A stretch of DNA of 64,000 bases from Glycomyces tritici (GTDB taxonomy: Bacteria; Actinomycetota; Actinomycetes; Mycobacteriales; Micromonosporaceae), in the NCBI RefSeq assembly GCF_030403505.1, contig NZ_JAUEMJ010000007.1, positions 186,001 through 250,000 on the forward strand, given 5' to 3'. How positions within the stretch are numbered: position 1 is the stretch's first letter; every line of letters begins with the position of its first letter. The position numbers were made by a program, and so were the translations under genes. Below the pieces are notes generated by a model. The model was not told where the DNA came from and did not search any database. It saw only the letters and a list, made by a program, of their open reading frames with translations. Positions 17,001 to 25,494 of the stretch are shown one piece after another.

Positions 17001-18643
17001 ACGCCGAAGAGCCCCCGGTCGGGGATGGTGCCGCCGGAGGTGACGGCGAGGCGCTGCGCCCCTGGGCGGGCGGTGAGGTTCCCGGTCGCGCGGTCCCAGA
17101 CCAGGCGCGGGCGCAGCTCCGCGAACGCGTCCGAGGGGTACCGGCCCGCCAGCATGTCCAATGTGGCGTCGAAGGCGGACTGGGGGAGCGAGGCGAACGG
17201 GGCGGCGCGGCGCACCACCGCGAGCAGGTCCGCGGCGGCCCAGTCGTCCATCGCGCACATCGCCACGATCTGCTGGGCGAGCACGTCGAGCGGGTTCGCG
17301 GGGATCTTGAGCGCCTCGATCGCCCCCTCCCGCATGCGCTCGACGACCACCGCGGACTGCACGAGGTCGCCGCGGGTCTTGGGGAAGAACACGCCGCGCG
17401 AGACCGCCCCGACCTGGTGCCCGGCGCGGCCGACGCGCTGCAGCCCGGACGCGACCGACGGCGGGGCCTCGACCTGGACGACGAGGTCGACCGCGCCCAT
17501 GTCGATGCCGAGCTCGAGACTGGAGGTGGCCACGACGGCGCGCAGCCGGCCGGCCTTGAGGTCCTCCTCGACCAGCTTGCGCTGCTCCTTCGAGATCGAG
17601 CCGTGGTGGGTGCGGGCCAGGATCGGCGGTGCGCCCGGGGTCGCGGAGGCGCCGCCCATCAGCTCGGCCGGGCCGTGGTCCTCCGGCAGGCGCTCGCCGG
17701 TGCGCCGCTCGTACTCGATCTCGTTGAGCCGGCCCGAGAGCCGCTCGGCCACGCGGCGGGCGTTCGTGAACACGATCGTCGACCGGTGCTGCTCGACCAG
17801 ATCGGTGATGCGCTCCTCCACGTGCGGCCAGATCGACCGGGCCGCACGGGCGGACCCGGACGGGGAGCTCGTCGCGGTCGGCGCCTCCGCCAGGTCGCCC
17901 ATGTCCTCGACCGGGACGACCACCGAGAGGTCGAACACCTTCGCCGAAGGGGGCTGCACGATCGCGGTGCGCCGCTGCGGGGACACGAACCGGGCCACCT
18001 CCTCGACCGGCCGCACGGTCGCGGAGAGGCCGATCCGGCGGGCGGGCCGGGCCAGCAGCTCGTCGAGGCGCTCGAGCGAGAGCGCCAGGTGCGCGCCGCG
18101 CTTCGTGCCCGCGACGGCGTGCACCTCGTCGAGGATGACCGTGTCGATGCCGGCCAGCGCCTCCCGCGCCTTCGAGGTGAGCATCAGGAACAGCGACTCG
18201 GGGGTCGTGATGAGGATGTCCGGCGGCCGGACCGCGAGCGAGCGCCGCTCGGCGGGCGGCGTGTCGCCCGACCGCACGCCGACGCGGATCTCGGGTTCGG
18301 GGAGCCCGAGCCGGGCCGCTTCGGCGCGGATGCCTTCGAGCGGGACGGCGAGGTTGCGTTCGACGTCGACCCCGAGGGCCTTGAGCGGCGAGATGTAGAG
18401 GACCCGGCAGCGCAGCTTCGGGTCCTCGGGCGGCGGCGCGGAGGCGAGGGCGTCGAGCGAGGAGAGGAACGCCGCGAGGGTCTTGCCCGAGCCGGTGGGG
18501 GCTACGACCAGGACGTCCTTCTCCTCGGCGAGCGCCCGCCAGGCGCTCTCCTGCGCGGGCGTCGGCGCCTCGAACGCGCCCGTGAACCATGCGGCGGTCG
18601 CGGGCGAGAACCGGTCGAGCGCGGACGTGCGAGGTGAGGCCAT
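14051..18643 (-). CDS. lhr: Lhr-family ATP-dependent DNA helicase
   Basis: 1530 residues from the ATG at 18643 (MASPRTSALDRF), close to the ~1510-1540 residues of mycobacterial and E. coli Lhr. The helicase core shows Q-motif context (PTPAQESAW), Walker A APTGSGKT, the DEVH box ILDEVHAVAG, motif III SATVRP and the second RecA domain with SSLELGIDMGAVD and QRVGRAGHQ. The winged-helix and Lhr-specific C-terminal regions follow. Lhr is a superfamily 2 3'-5' helicase that unwinds RNA:DNA hybrids and is DNA-damage associated in actinobacteria. It fits the local group of repair genes. Confidence 0.95.
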   Translation of the reverse strand: MASPRTSALDRFSPATAAWFTGAFEAPTPAQESAWRALAEEKDVLVVAPTGSGKTLAAFLSSLDALASAPPPEDPKLRCRVLYISPLKALGVDVERNLAVPLEGIRAEAARLGLPEPEIRVGVRSGDTPPAERRSLAVRPPDILITTPESLFLMLTSKAREALAGIDTVILDEVHAVAGTKRGAHLALSLERLDELLARPARRIGLSATVRPVEEVARFVSPQRRTAIVQPPSAKVFDLSVVVPVEDMGDLAEAPTATSSPSGSARAARSIWPHVEERITDLVEQHRSTIVFTNARRVAERLSGRLNEIEYERRTGERLPEDHGPAELMGGASATPGAPPILARTHHGSISKEQRKLVEEDLKAGRLRAVVATSSLELGIDMGAVDLVVQVEAPPSVASGLQRVGRAGHQVGAVSRGVFFPKTRGDLVQSAVVVERMREGAIEALKIPANPLDVLAQQIVAMCAMDDWAAADLLAVVRRAAPFASLPQSAFDATLDMLAGRYPSDAFAELRPRLVWDRATGNLTARPGAQRLAVTSGGTIPDRGLFGVFLAGTDPKRGGGRVGELDEEMVYESRVGDVFSLGTSSWRIEEVTRDRVVVSPAPGVPGRLPFWIGDTLGRPLELGRALGAFTREIAALPKDRARKRLNAAGLDDFAARNALAYLAEQAEATRHVPDDRTIVVERFRDELGDWRIVVHSPFGAQVHAPWALALGARLRGRHGVDPQLMHHDDGIVLRLPDTEDFGFDPADLVFDKGEITGIVTEAAGGSALFASRFREAAARALLLPHRQPGKRQPLWQQRLRSSQLLEVAAQYPSFPIILEAVREVLQDVYDVPGLAELMGDIEARRVRLIEVATPEASPYARSLLFGYAAQFMYQGDTPLAERRAAALSLDSRLLGELLGQAELRELLDPDALAQLESELQWLTGDRRARDAESVADLLRLLGPLQEAELAERGAPPEWAAELEAAGRAFKVRIAGRDHWAAIEDAGRLRDALGSALPADVPAAFLEPVADPLGDLLARYARTHGPFTSGDAAARFGLGVAVTDGALQRLTADGRLTGGEFRPGGEGREWCDAGVLRRLRRRSLAALRKELEPVAPAALAGFLPEWQHLGGDLRGVDGLARAVEQLQGVPVPASALEKLVLPSRVGDYTPVLLDELTASGEVLWAGAGSLSGKDGWIALYPAETAPLLLPEAAPFEAGPLHNALLDALAGGFGLFFRQLAEQVRAAHPEASESQLAEALWDLVWAGRLTNDTLAPLRAYLGSGSSPGATAHRAKRSAPRGRYSPGVGSGWRELRAGTGIAVMPTVAGRWSLLPAPASDATVRAHALATTLLDRHGVVTRGAVAAEDIEGGFAKVYRVLSVFEESGKARRGYVVEGLGAAQFAADGAVDRLRAMATRRERSAGFDAVVLAAADPASAYGAALPWPEPPAGAAHKPGRKAGSLVVLVDGALVLYLERGGKTLLAWPAEASAEGDHDARLRAAVEALAEAARGGATGPLSIERVNDDPALSAPLGPLLEAAGFRPTHKAFRLRP

Positions 18644-18698
18644 ACCGACAATCGTGCCCTGGACCGCCGACACGGCCGGGCCGGTTCGGCGATCCGTC

Positions 18699-18732
18699 CC
18701 GCCGCCCGGGCGTTCTCACGCCCGGGCGGCGG
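18699..18732 (-). terminator. Strong hairpin downstream of the mycoredoxin gene
   Basis: Perfect 14-bp GC-rich arms (18699-18712 and 18719-18732) with a 6-nt TTCTCA loop, starting 6 bases after the mycoredoxin stop in its direction of transcription and ending upstream of the lhr start. It should insulate lhr from mycoredoxin transcription. Confidence 0.8.
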
Positions 18733-18737
18733 ATCCG

Positions 18738-19010
18738 TTACGCGTCGAGGATCGCGAGTTCGCGGAGTTTCGCCTCGACCTCGGCGTTGCTCGGCTCGAC
18801 CTGGTGCGTCCCGTCCGGGTAGACCACGACCGGGATGTTCGTCCGGCCCGAGATGCGCTGCGCCTCGCCGGCGGCGGCCGGGTCGGCCTCCAGGTCGACG
18901 TAGTCGACGTCGACGGCGAGTTCGCTGAACTGGCGCTTCGTGCGGCGGCAGTCCCCGCACCACTCGGCGCCGTACACGCGGATCGCAGTGCTGCCTTCGG
19001 CGTTCGCCAT
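18738..19010 (-). CDS. Mycoredoxin-like glutaredoxin
   Basis: 90 residues, ATG at 19010 behind AAGAAGGGG. The thioredoxin-fold redox site is VYGAEWCGDCRRTKRQF, with a CxxC active site, followed by the cis-Pro loop TNIPVVVYPDG. Mycoredoxins reduce mycothiol mixed disulfides in actinobacteria. The known active site is usually CGYC or CPYC; the Asp here (CGDC) is a variant also seen in family members. It is a single-gene unit ending at the hairpin 18699-18732 and divergent from endonuclease IV. Confidence 0.85.
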   Translation of the reverse strand: MANAEGSTAIRVYGAEWCGDCRRTKRQFSELAVDVDYVDLEADPAAAGEAQRISGRTNIPVVVYPDGTHQVEPSNAEVEAKLRELAILDA

Positions 19011-19089
19011 GTCGGTACCCCTTCTTTCGGCCTCCGTTACCGTAGACCTTTGCGAGCGCAGGCGGTAGCGAGTGAACGGGAGGCGCCAG

Positions 19090-19959
19090 GTGGGGGCGGT
19101 CAAGAGTGCAGTGGGCCACCCGGTGGGCGCGCACGTGCCCGTCGCGGGCGGCCTGGTCCGGCGCGGCATCGCCAACGCGATCGAGTTCGAGGTCGAAGCG
19201 CTGCAGGTGTTCATCGGCTCACCGCGAGGTTGGGCACCGCCCCGCCTCGACCGGGCGGTGGCCGACGACTTCCGCGAGCAGTGCGCCGCGCGCGGCTGGC
19301 CCGTCTACGTCCACGCCGCCTACCTGCTGAACCTCGCCTCGCCAGTGGCCGAGACCGTGCAGCGCTCGGTCGAGAACCTGCGCGTCGCGATGGCCTCCGC
19401 CGAGCGGATCGGCGCCGCCGGGGTCGTCGTCCACGCCGGGTCGTCGATCGACGGCGACCGGCCCGCCGCACTGAAGCGCCTCGCGCCCGCGTTCCGCGCC
19501 GTCCTCGACGACGCCCCGTCCTCGGTCAGGCTCCTCGTCGAGCCCACCGCCGGGGGCGCCAACTCGATGGCGTCCACATTGGTGAGCGCGGGGGAGTACC
19601 TGCAGGCCGTGGGCATCGCCGAAGTCGGCCTGTGCCTGGACACCTGCCATATGCACGCCGCCGGGGAGGACTTGGCGGACCGGGACGCCTTCGAGGCGTC
19701 CCTTGCGGCGCTGAGCGCGGCCGCCGGTCCGGGCCGGGTCGGCCTGGTGCACTTCAACGACAGCAAGGACCCGCGGGACTCGCGCCGCGACCGGCACGAG
19801 GCGCTGGGCGAGGGCCTGCTCGGCGACGACGGGCTCCGGGCGGTGGCGGCGAGCCCGGCGCTGGCGGGCATCCCGCTGATCGTGGAGACCGCGACCCAGG
19901 CCCGCGACGTGGCCCATGCCAAGCGCCTCGTCCGAGAGGCCGCCTCCGGCACGTCCTGA
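19090..19959 (+). CDS. nfo: Endonuclease IV (AP endonuclease)
   Basis: 289 residues from the GTG at 19090, preceded by GGGAGG at a good distance; an in-frame GTG at 19072 lacks such a site. It cleaves 5' to abasic sites in base excision repair, using three Zn ions. The fold and metal ligands are readable: GAHVPVAGGL at the N terminus, YVHAAYLLNLASP, VVVHAGS, LLVEPTAGG (Glu), GLCLDTCHMHAAG (Asp and His), LVHFNDSKDPRDSRRDRHE and the final VETATQ Glu. It is divergent from the mycoredoxin gene. Confidence 0.9.
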   Translation: MGAVKSAVGHPVGAHVPVAGGLVRRGIANAIEFEVEALQVFIGSPRGWAPPRLDRAVADDFREQCAARGWPVYVHAAYLLNLASPVAETVQRSVENLRVAMASAERIGAAGVVVHAGSSIDGDRPAALKRLAPAFRAVLDDAPSSVRLLVEPTAGGANSMASTLVSAGEYLQAVGIAEVGLCLDTCHMHAAGEDLADRDAFEASLAALSAAAGPGRVGLVHFNDSKDPRDSRRDRHEALGEGLLGDDGLRAVAASPALAGIPLIVETATQARDVAHAKRLVREAASGTS

Positions 19960-20000
19960 CACGACGACCGCACCGGTCGAGAACGTGTCGACGACGGTCT

Positions 20001-20016
20001 ATGTTTTCGACAACAT
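20001..20016. promoter_or_regulatory. LacI-type operator upstream of the GH93-like gene
   Basis: ATGTTTTCGACAACAT is a 16-bp palindrome with two mismatched positions, centred on CG as LacI-family operators are. It lies 84 bases before the start at 20100. It nearly matches the site at 23537-23552 and both are followed at a similar distance by TTAG. The LacI gene at 22350-23423 is the likely binder. Confidence 0.75.
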
Positions 20017-20099
20017 TTCTGTTAGGTTGAGCCACGAACACGGGTGCGGGCACCGGCGCAGAACCCGCCCCACCGCAGCATGCCCCTTGAGGAGTGGCG

Positions 20100-22349
20100 A
20101 TGAAGCCGAAGAGATCCATGTGGTGGAGGGCGCTGGCCGCGCTCTGCGCGGCGGCGGCGCTGGTGCTCGCACCGTCGGCCCCGGCCCAGGCCTACAACCC
20201 GACGGGCGGGGTCCTCTACGACCTCGGCGACCGGGACTGCCTGAAGGGCCTGGGGAACTGCGCGGTCTACCCCAAGTCCGCCCAACTGCCGAGCGGCCGC
20301 CTCGTCGCGGCCTTCGAGAACGCCGTCGTCGCCCCCTCCGGCAGCGCGGACGGCGAGACCCTGCCCGTCTACAAGAGCGACGACCTCGGCACCGGCTGGA
20401 GCCACCTCACCGAGGTGCCCGCCCCCGCCTACCTCTCCGCCGACCCGGCGTACGACCGGTACATCAGCCACTGGGGCAGCCCGTACCTCTACACCCTCCC
20501 GCAGCGGGTCGGCGACCTCGCCGCCGGAACGCTGCTGCTCGCCAGCGTCGTCACCGGCGACGACCACTACTACCTCGAACGCAAAGCGGCCGACCCGAAC
20601 TGGGTGCCCACCAACGACGGCGACCGCTCCGACATGGCCCTCGCCCTGTACGCCAGCAATGACGAGGGCGCGACCTGGCGGGTCGTCAACATCATCGCCA
20701 CCGGCGGCTGGCAGGGCGGCAGCGCCGGGGCCACGGGCGTCAACGTCGCCGCCGCCAACACCTACCGTCAGGTCGACCCCGTCTGGGAGCCGTTCCTGAT
20801 GGTCTACAACGGACAGCTGGTGGCGTACTACTCCGACGAGAACGACTACATCGGCGTCACCGCCGCCGGCGTCCCGATCCTCGACCCGGCCAACGCCACC
20901 GCGCCCGACTCGCACGGGCAGATCCTGGTGCACAAGACCTGGAACGGCACCAGCGCCGCCTGGTCCAGCCCCGTGGTCGACGTGCAAGGCCTCACGCAGG
21001 GCATGGGCGGCGGCAAGACCGTGATCGGCGGCGGCCGTCCGGGCATGACCACCGTCGCGCCCACCTCGGACGGCAAGTGGCTCATCACCTACGAGTACTG
21101 GGGCGGCGGCGCGAACGTCCGCTACAAGGTCGCGAGCAGCCCGCTCGACTTCAGGACCGTGGGCGGCGAGGCGGGCGCGGCGATCGGCGGCCTCCCGGTC
21201 GCGAGCGGCTCACGCGCCCTCGCGACCGGCGGCAGCCCGGTCCTCATCGGACTCCCGGACGGCCGCATCGTCTACAACGCCTCGGGCAGCGGCAGCGTCT
21301 GGGTGAACGAGACCGGCTCGAGCACCGGCACCTGGACCGAGCACCAGACCGACATCGGCGCCGGGTACAGCCGGACCCTCCAGTACGTGGAGGGCACCGG
21401 CCGCGTCGTGATCCTGCAGGGCACGTGGGGCGGCCCGACCAGCGCCGCGGTCATCCGCTTCGGCGAAGTGGACCTCGGCGGCTCGGACGGCGCGTACCAC
21501 CAGCTGGTGAACCGCCAGACCGGCCAGGTCCTGGGCACCGGCGGCAACACCACGGACGCGAACCTCGGCAACGGGGACGTCCCGGACGTGGTCCTCGAGG
21601 ACGCCGGCGCGACCCCGGAGCCCGACACCCAGTACTGGCACCTCGCGACCAAGGGGGGCGACTCGGTGACCCTGCTGAACAAGTCGGGCGGCCGCGCCGC
21701 CGGCATCTGGACCGGCAGCGCCACGGCCGGCCAGCGGATCGGCCAGTGGGTCGACGACACCGCCACGGGCACCTGGAACCTCGTCGCCACCAGCGACGGC
21801 TACCACCGGTTCCAGTCCACAGCGAACCCGAGCCTCTACCTGACCGGCGGGGCCGAGGGCGCCGCGGCCACCTTGCAGCCCTTGACGGGCAACGGATCGC
21901 AGGAGTGGCGCCTCACCGCCGGCACCGCCGGTGCGGTGACCCTCGCGGCGCGCCATTCAGGCAAGTGCGCCGACGTGTTCGGCGCCTCCACTGTGAACGG
22001 CGCCGAGGCCGCCCAGTACGCCTGCAACGGCGGAGCGAACCAGTCCTGGCGGTTCCAGAGCCTCGGCAACGGCTACCACCAGGTCACGGCGGTCCACTCG
22101 GGCAAGTGCCTCGACGTGAACGCCGCCTCGACCGCCGACGCCGCCAGAGTCGTCCAGTGGACCTGCAACGGCGGCCGCAACCAGCAGTGGGAGGTCGTCG
22201 ACGCCGGAGGCGGCAACATCCGGCTCGTCGCCCGCCACAGCGGCAAGTGCCTGGACGTGCCGAGCAGTTCGACCGCCGACGGCGCCCGCCTGCAGCAGTA
22301 CGCCTGCAACGGCGGTCAGAACCAGCAGTTCACCTGGGCCGCAGCCTGA
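20100..22349 (+). CDS. Secreted GH93-like exo-arabinanase with C-terminal ricin-type domain
   Basis: 749 residues from the ATG at 20100 (GAGGAG at 20089-20094); the in-frame GTG at 20094 sits inside that ribosome site. A signal peptide ends near APAQAY. The catalytic ~430 residues form a BNR/six-blade propeller, with WEPFLMVYNGQLVAYYSDEND and GGGRPGMTTVAPTSDGKWLITYE (quoted in part: GRPGMTTVAPTSDGKW), like family GH93 exo-1,5-alpha-L-arabinanases. A ricin-type beta-trefoil follows (about 460-749), with repeated GKCLDV and QQW/QQF motifs that bind xylan or other polymers. The operator at 20001-20016 links it to LacI. A sialidase-like function is a weaker alternative. Confidence 0.75.
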   Translation: MKPKRSMWWRALAALCAAAALVLAPSAPAQAYNPTGGVLYDLGDRDCLKGLGNCAVYPKSAQLPSGRLVAAFENAVVAPSGSADGETLPVYKSDDLGTGWSHLTEVPAPAYLSADPAYDRYISHWGSPYLYTLPQRVGDLAAGTLLLASVVTGDDHYYLERKAADPNWVPTNDGDRSDMALALYASNDEGATWRVVNIIATGGWQGGSAGATGVNVAAANTYRQVDPVWEPFLMVYNGQLVAYYSDENDYIGVTAAGVPILDPANATAPDSHGQILVHKTWNGTSAAWSSPVVDVQGLTQGMGGGKTVIGGGRPGMTTVAPTSDGKWLITYEYWGGGANVRYKVASSPLDFRTVGGEAGAAIGGLPVASGSRALATGGSPVLIGLPDGRIVYNASGSGSVWVNETGSSTGTWTEHQTDIGAGYSRTLQYVEGTGRVVILQGTWGGPTSAAVIRFGEVDLGGSDGAYHQLVNRQTGQVLGTGGNTTDANLGNGDVPDVVLEDAGATPEPDTQYWHLATKGGDSVTLLNKSGGRAAGIWTGSATAGQRIGQWVDDTATGTWNLVATSDGYHRFQSTANPSLYLTGGAEGAAATLQPLTGNGSQEWRLTAGTAGAVTLAARHSGKCADVFGASTVNGAEAAQYACNGGANQSWRFQSLGNGYHQVTAVHSGKCLDVNAASTADAARVVQWTCNGGRNQQWEVVDAGGGNIRLVARHSGKCLDVPSSSTADGARLQQYACNGGQNQQFTWAAA

Positions 22350-23423
22350 TCAGCGCCCCGGCGCCCACGTCGTCGAGGCCCGGATCACGAGTTCGGTCTG
22401 CAGCGACGGCACCCGCGGCGGCGGCGCCTGATCGATCCGGCTGAGCAGCTCCTGCACCGCTGAACGGCCCTGCGCGGCGAAGTCCACGCGCAGGGTCGTC
22501 AGCGGCGGGGCGAAGTACGCCGCCTCGGGGATGTCGTCCACGCCGGTGACACTGACGTCCTCGGGGATGCGCAGGCCCAGCTCGCGCAGGGCGAGCATGG
22601 CACCCAGCGCCGTCTGGTCGTTCGCGGCCACGATCGCCGTCGCGCCCAGGCCGGCCCCGCGGCTCATCACCGCGTCGTACCCGGACTTGGCCGACCAGTC
22701 CCCGTGGATCGTCCCCGCCGACGCCAGGCCCCGGTCGCCGAGCGCGCGCTCGTACGCGCGGGCGCGGTTGCGCGCGGCGGAGTACGCGGACGGCCCGGCG
22801 ATGTGGAGGAACCGCTCATGGCCGAGCCCGGCCAGGTAGGCGATCAATGACGGGAACCCGATGTCGCTCAACTCGGTGCGGTGCCCGGTGACCTCGTCGT
22901 CCTCCTCGGCGGCGATGTGCGCCGGGACCCGGAAGTCGGTGCGCTCGAAGACCTCGGTCATCGCGTCGGTGGAGGCCAGCGCGAGGATGCCGGCCACGTC
23001 CTGGCTCGCGGCGAGGCGGACGGCCTCGTCGACCGCGTCCGCGTCGGTCATGTCGAAGGTGATGATGTCGAGGAGGTACCCCGCCTGCCGGGCCGCGGCG
23101 CTGGCGCCCTGGATGATCCGGCTGGGGCCGACCTGCTCGATCTCATGGGTGAGGGCGGCGAGGCGGTGGGGGCGCCCGCTCTTGAGCGAGCGGGCGGTCA
23201 GGTTCGGGCGGTAGCGCAGCTCGTCCAGCGCCTTGGCCACCTTCTCCCGCGTCTGCGGCCGGATGCCCTGGTAGCCCTTGAGGAAGCGGCTCACCGTCTG
23301 GTGCGAGACGCCGGCGGCGCGGGCCACGTCGTAGATCGTGGCGGGTTTCGAGGCCGCCTCCGCGGACGCCTCGCCGGGGGTCCCCGGGGAGGGCGTCGTC
23401 TCGCCGACCGCGTCCACTGCCAT
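22350..23423 (-). CDS. LacI-family transcriptional repressor
   Basis: 357 residues, ATG at 23423 with GGAGGT upstream. An unusual N-terminal extension of ~27 residues precedes the helix-turn-helix TIYDVARAAGVSHQTVSRFL. The periplasmic-binding-like sensor follows, ending with VSVTGVDDIPEAAYFAPPLTTLRV, typical of sugar-responsive LacI proteins. It is divergent from the importer at 23608-26820 and converges on the GH93-like gene, whose stop codon directly abuts its own. Candidate operators lie at 20001, 23506 and 23537. The inducer is probably an arabino- or xylo-oligosaccharide (inference from neighbours). Confidence 0.92.
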   Translation of the reverse strand: MAVDAVGETTPSPGTPGEASAEAASKPATIYDVARAAGVSHQTVSRFLKGYQGIRPQTREKVAKALDELRYRPNLTARSLKSGRPHRLAALTHEIEQVGPSRIIQGASAAARQAGYLLDIITFDMTDADAVDEAVRLAASQDVAGILALASTDAMTEVFERTDFRVPAHIAAEEDDEVTGHRTELSDIGFPSLIAYLAGLGHERFLHIAGPSAYSAARNRARAYERALGDRGLASAGTIHGDWSAKSGYDAVMSRGAGLGATAIVAANDQTALGAMLALRELGLRIPEDVSVTGVDDIPEAAYFAPPLTTLRVDFAAQGRSAVQELLSRIDQAPPPRVPSLQTELVIRASTTWAPGR

Positions 23424-23505
23424 CCACTACCTCCGAAGTCCGGTGCCCGTGCACCTGATTGTGCCGCGCCGGGCGCGGTGCCGCCCAGTCTGGCCCGGAC
23501 GATCG

Positions 23506-23521
23506 AGTTTATCGAAAACAT
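23506..23521. promoter_or_regulatory. Secondary LacI-type operator in the importer promoter
   Basis: AGTTTATCGAAAACAT matches the ATGTTTTCGAAAACAT consensus at 13 of 16 positions. Its centre is 31 bp (three helical turns) from the stronger site at 23537-23552, so cooperative binding of one LacI protein to both is plausible. Confidence 0.55.
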
Positions 23522-23536
23522 CTTGGTAAACACGTC

Positions 23537-23552
23537 TTGTTTTCGAAAACAT
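23537..23552. promoter_or_regulatory. Primary LacI-type operator in the importer promoter
   Basis: TTGTTTTCGAAAACAT is a 16-bp palindrome with one mismatched pair, 55 bases before the first permease gene and in the only space between it and the divergent LacI gene. The 12-bp core GTTTTCGAAAAC is perfect. Followed by TTAG at 23559, a possible part of the -10 region. Confidence 0.8.
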
Positions 23553-23607
23553 TCTGCGTTAGCGTACACACCTGCCTCACCCGAAACAGCAACGGAGCGA
23601 CAACGCG

Positions 23608-24495
23608 ATGCCCCCTCACACCCTCCGACGACGCCGCCGCGACTGGCGCGGCTGGCAGTTCACCGGACCGTTCGCCGCGGTCTTCGTATTCGTGTTCATC
23701 GCCCCGCTCGCGTACGCACTGTGGCTGAGCCTCTTCCAGAACCGGCTCGTGGGCGGCAACGCGTTCGTGGGCCTGGAGAACTACGCCACCGCGCTGACCG
23801 ACCCCCAGTTCTGGGACGGCTTCCTGCGCGTCCTGCTGTTCCTGGTCGTCCAGGTGCCGGTCATGCTCGCCCTCGCGCTCATCGCGGCCCTCGCGATCGA
23901 CGGCGCCCGGCTCTACGCCACCGGCCTCTTCCGGCTGGTGATCTTCCTGCCCTACGCGGTTCCGGCCGTCGTCGCGGTCCTCATGTGGGGCTTCATCTAC
24001 GGCGACCACTTCGGCCTCACCGCCGACCTCAACGAGCTCCTCGGCACCGACCTGCGGCCGTTCTCCTCCTCCTGGATGCTCGCCTCCCTCGGCAACATCG
24101 TCACCTGGGAGTACGTCGGCTACAACATGCTCATCTTCTACTCCGCCCTGAAGACGGTCCCGTTCGAGCTGTACGAGGCCGCCGAGATCGACGGCGCCCG
24201 CGGCGTCCAGGTCCTCAAGGCGATCAAGCTGCCCGCCGTGCGCGGCGCCGTCGTCATCGCCACGATCTTCTCGATCATCGGCAGCTTCCAGCTCTTCAAC
24301 GAGCCGAACGTCCTCAAGCCCTTGGCCAACAACGTCGTCAACTCCTACTTCACGCCCAACATGTACGCCTACAACCTCAGCTTCGCGGGCCAGCAGTACA
24401 ACTACTCCGCCACGATCGCGATCGTCATGGGCGTCATCACCGCCGCGATCGCCTACGCGGTCCAGTTGCGCGGCACCCGCAGGGAGGACCGCTGA
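23608..24495 (+). CDS. CUT1 sugar ABC permease (first)
   Basis: 295 residues, ATG at 23608. A MalF-like membrane subunit with six predicted helices starting FAAVFVFVFIAPLAYALWLSL; the ATPase-contacting EAA loop is YEAAEIDGARGVQVLKAIKLP (in part). Near the C terminus it has TIAIVMGVITAAIAY. It forms the channel of an oligosaccharide importer with the next two genes. No ATPase gene is nearby, so a shared MsiK-type ATPase is likely. Controlled by the two LacI sites upstream. Confidence 0.92.
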   Translation: MPPHTLRRRRRDWRGWQFTGPFAAVFVFVFIAPLAYALWLSLFQNRLVGGNAFVGLENYATALTDPQFWDGFLRVLLFLVVQVPVMLALALIAALAIDGARLYATGLFRLVIFLPYAVPAVVAVLMWGFIYGDHFGLTADLNELLGTDLRPFSSSWMLASLGNIVTWEYVGYNMLIFYSALKTVPFELYEAAEIDGARGVQVLKAIKLPAVRGAVVIATIFSIIGSFQLFNEPNVLKPLANNVVNSYFTPNMYAYNLSFAGQQYNYSATIAIVMGVITAAIAYAVQLRGTRREDR

Positions 24496-25406
24496 TGTCC
24501 CTCGCCACCCGACACCACCGCACGATCCACCACCGGGCCCGCCGGCCGCGCCACTCGGTCGCCTCACCGCGCAAGTCCCTCGTCCTCACCCTCCTCATGG
24601 GACTGTTCCTGGCCTACGCCCTCGTGCCGCTCGCCTGGCTCTTCATCAACGCCTCGAAGACCCAGGCCGACCTCTTCAGCGGCTTCGGACTCGCCTTCGG
24701 CGACTCCTTCGCCCTGTGGGACAACATCATGCGCACCTTCACCTACGACGACGGCATCTTCCTGCGCTGGCTCGGCAACACCCTGCTGTACGTCGTCGCC
24801 GGCGCCGGCGGTGCGACGCTCCTCGCCACCCTCGCCGGGTACGGCCTCGCCAAGTACGCCTTCCCCGGCCGCAAGGCCTACTTCGCCGTCATCCTCGGCG
24901 CGATCGCCGTGCCCGGCACCGCCCTCGCCGTCCCCACGTTCCTCCTGTTCAGCGAGCTCGGACTCACCAACACCCCCTGGGCGATCATCGTCCCCTCGCT
25001 GATCAGCCCCTTCGGGCTCTACCTGATCTGGGTCTACACCCTCGAATCGGTCCCGAAGGAGCTCCTGGAGGCCGCGCGCATCGACGGCGCCGGCGAGATG
25101 CGCATCTTCTTCACCATCTCGGCGAAGCTCCTCGCCCCCGGCATCGTCACCGTCGCGCTCTTCGCGGTCGTCGCCACCTGGAACAACTACTTCCTGCCGC
25201 TCATCATGCTCAGCGACCCGAACTGGTACCCGCTCACCGTGGGGCTCAACCAGTGGAGCGAGCAGGCCTCCGGCGTCGCCGCCGAACCGATCTTCAACCT
25301 CGTCCTGACCGGATCGCTCCTCACGATCGTCCCGATCGTCGCGGTCTTCATCCTCCTGCAGCGCTTCTGGCAGTCCGGCCTCAGCGCCGGAAGCGTCAAG
25401 GGCTGA
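24495..25406 (+). CDS. CUT1 sugar ABC permease (second)
   Basis: 303 residues, ATG at 24495 sharing one base with the preceding TGA. A MalG-like permease: short basic N terminus, helices from LVLTLLMGLFLAYALVPL onward, EAA loop LLEAARIDGAGEMRIFF, and the usual C-terminal GSVKG. It pairs with the 23608-24495 permease. The two are translationally coupled. The importer's substrate is inferred from the LacI site shared with the GH93-like arabinanase. Confidence 0.92.
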   Translation: MSLATRHHRTIHHRARRPRHSVASPRKSLVLTLLMGLFLAYALVPLAWLFINASKTQADLFSGFGLAFGDSFALWDNIMRTFTYDDGIFLRWLGNTLLYVVAGAGGATLLATLAGYGLAKYAFPGRKAYFAVILGAIAVPGTALAVPTFLLFSELGLTNTPWAIIVPSLISPFGLYLIWVYTLESVPKELLEAARIDGAGEMRIFFTISAKLLAPGIVTVALFAVVATWNNYFLPLIMLSDPNWYPLTVGLNQWSEQASGVAAEPIFNLVLTGSLLTIVPIVAVFILLQRFWQSGLSAGSVKG

Positions 25407-25494
25407 CCGGACCCCTCCGGCCCCGCCCAATCCAGCCCAGCCCCGTCCCGGGAGTCTCCGCACCCCCGCACCACGAAGTGAAGGAACCCTCACC

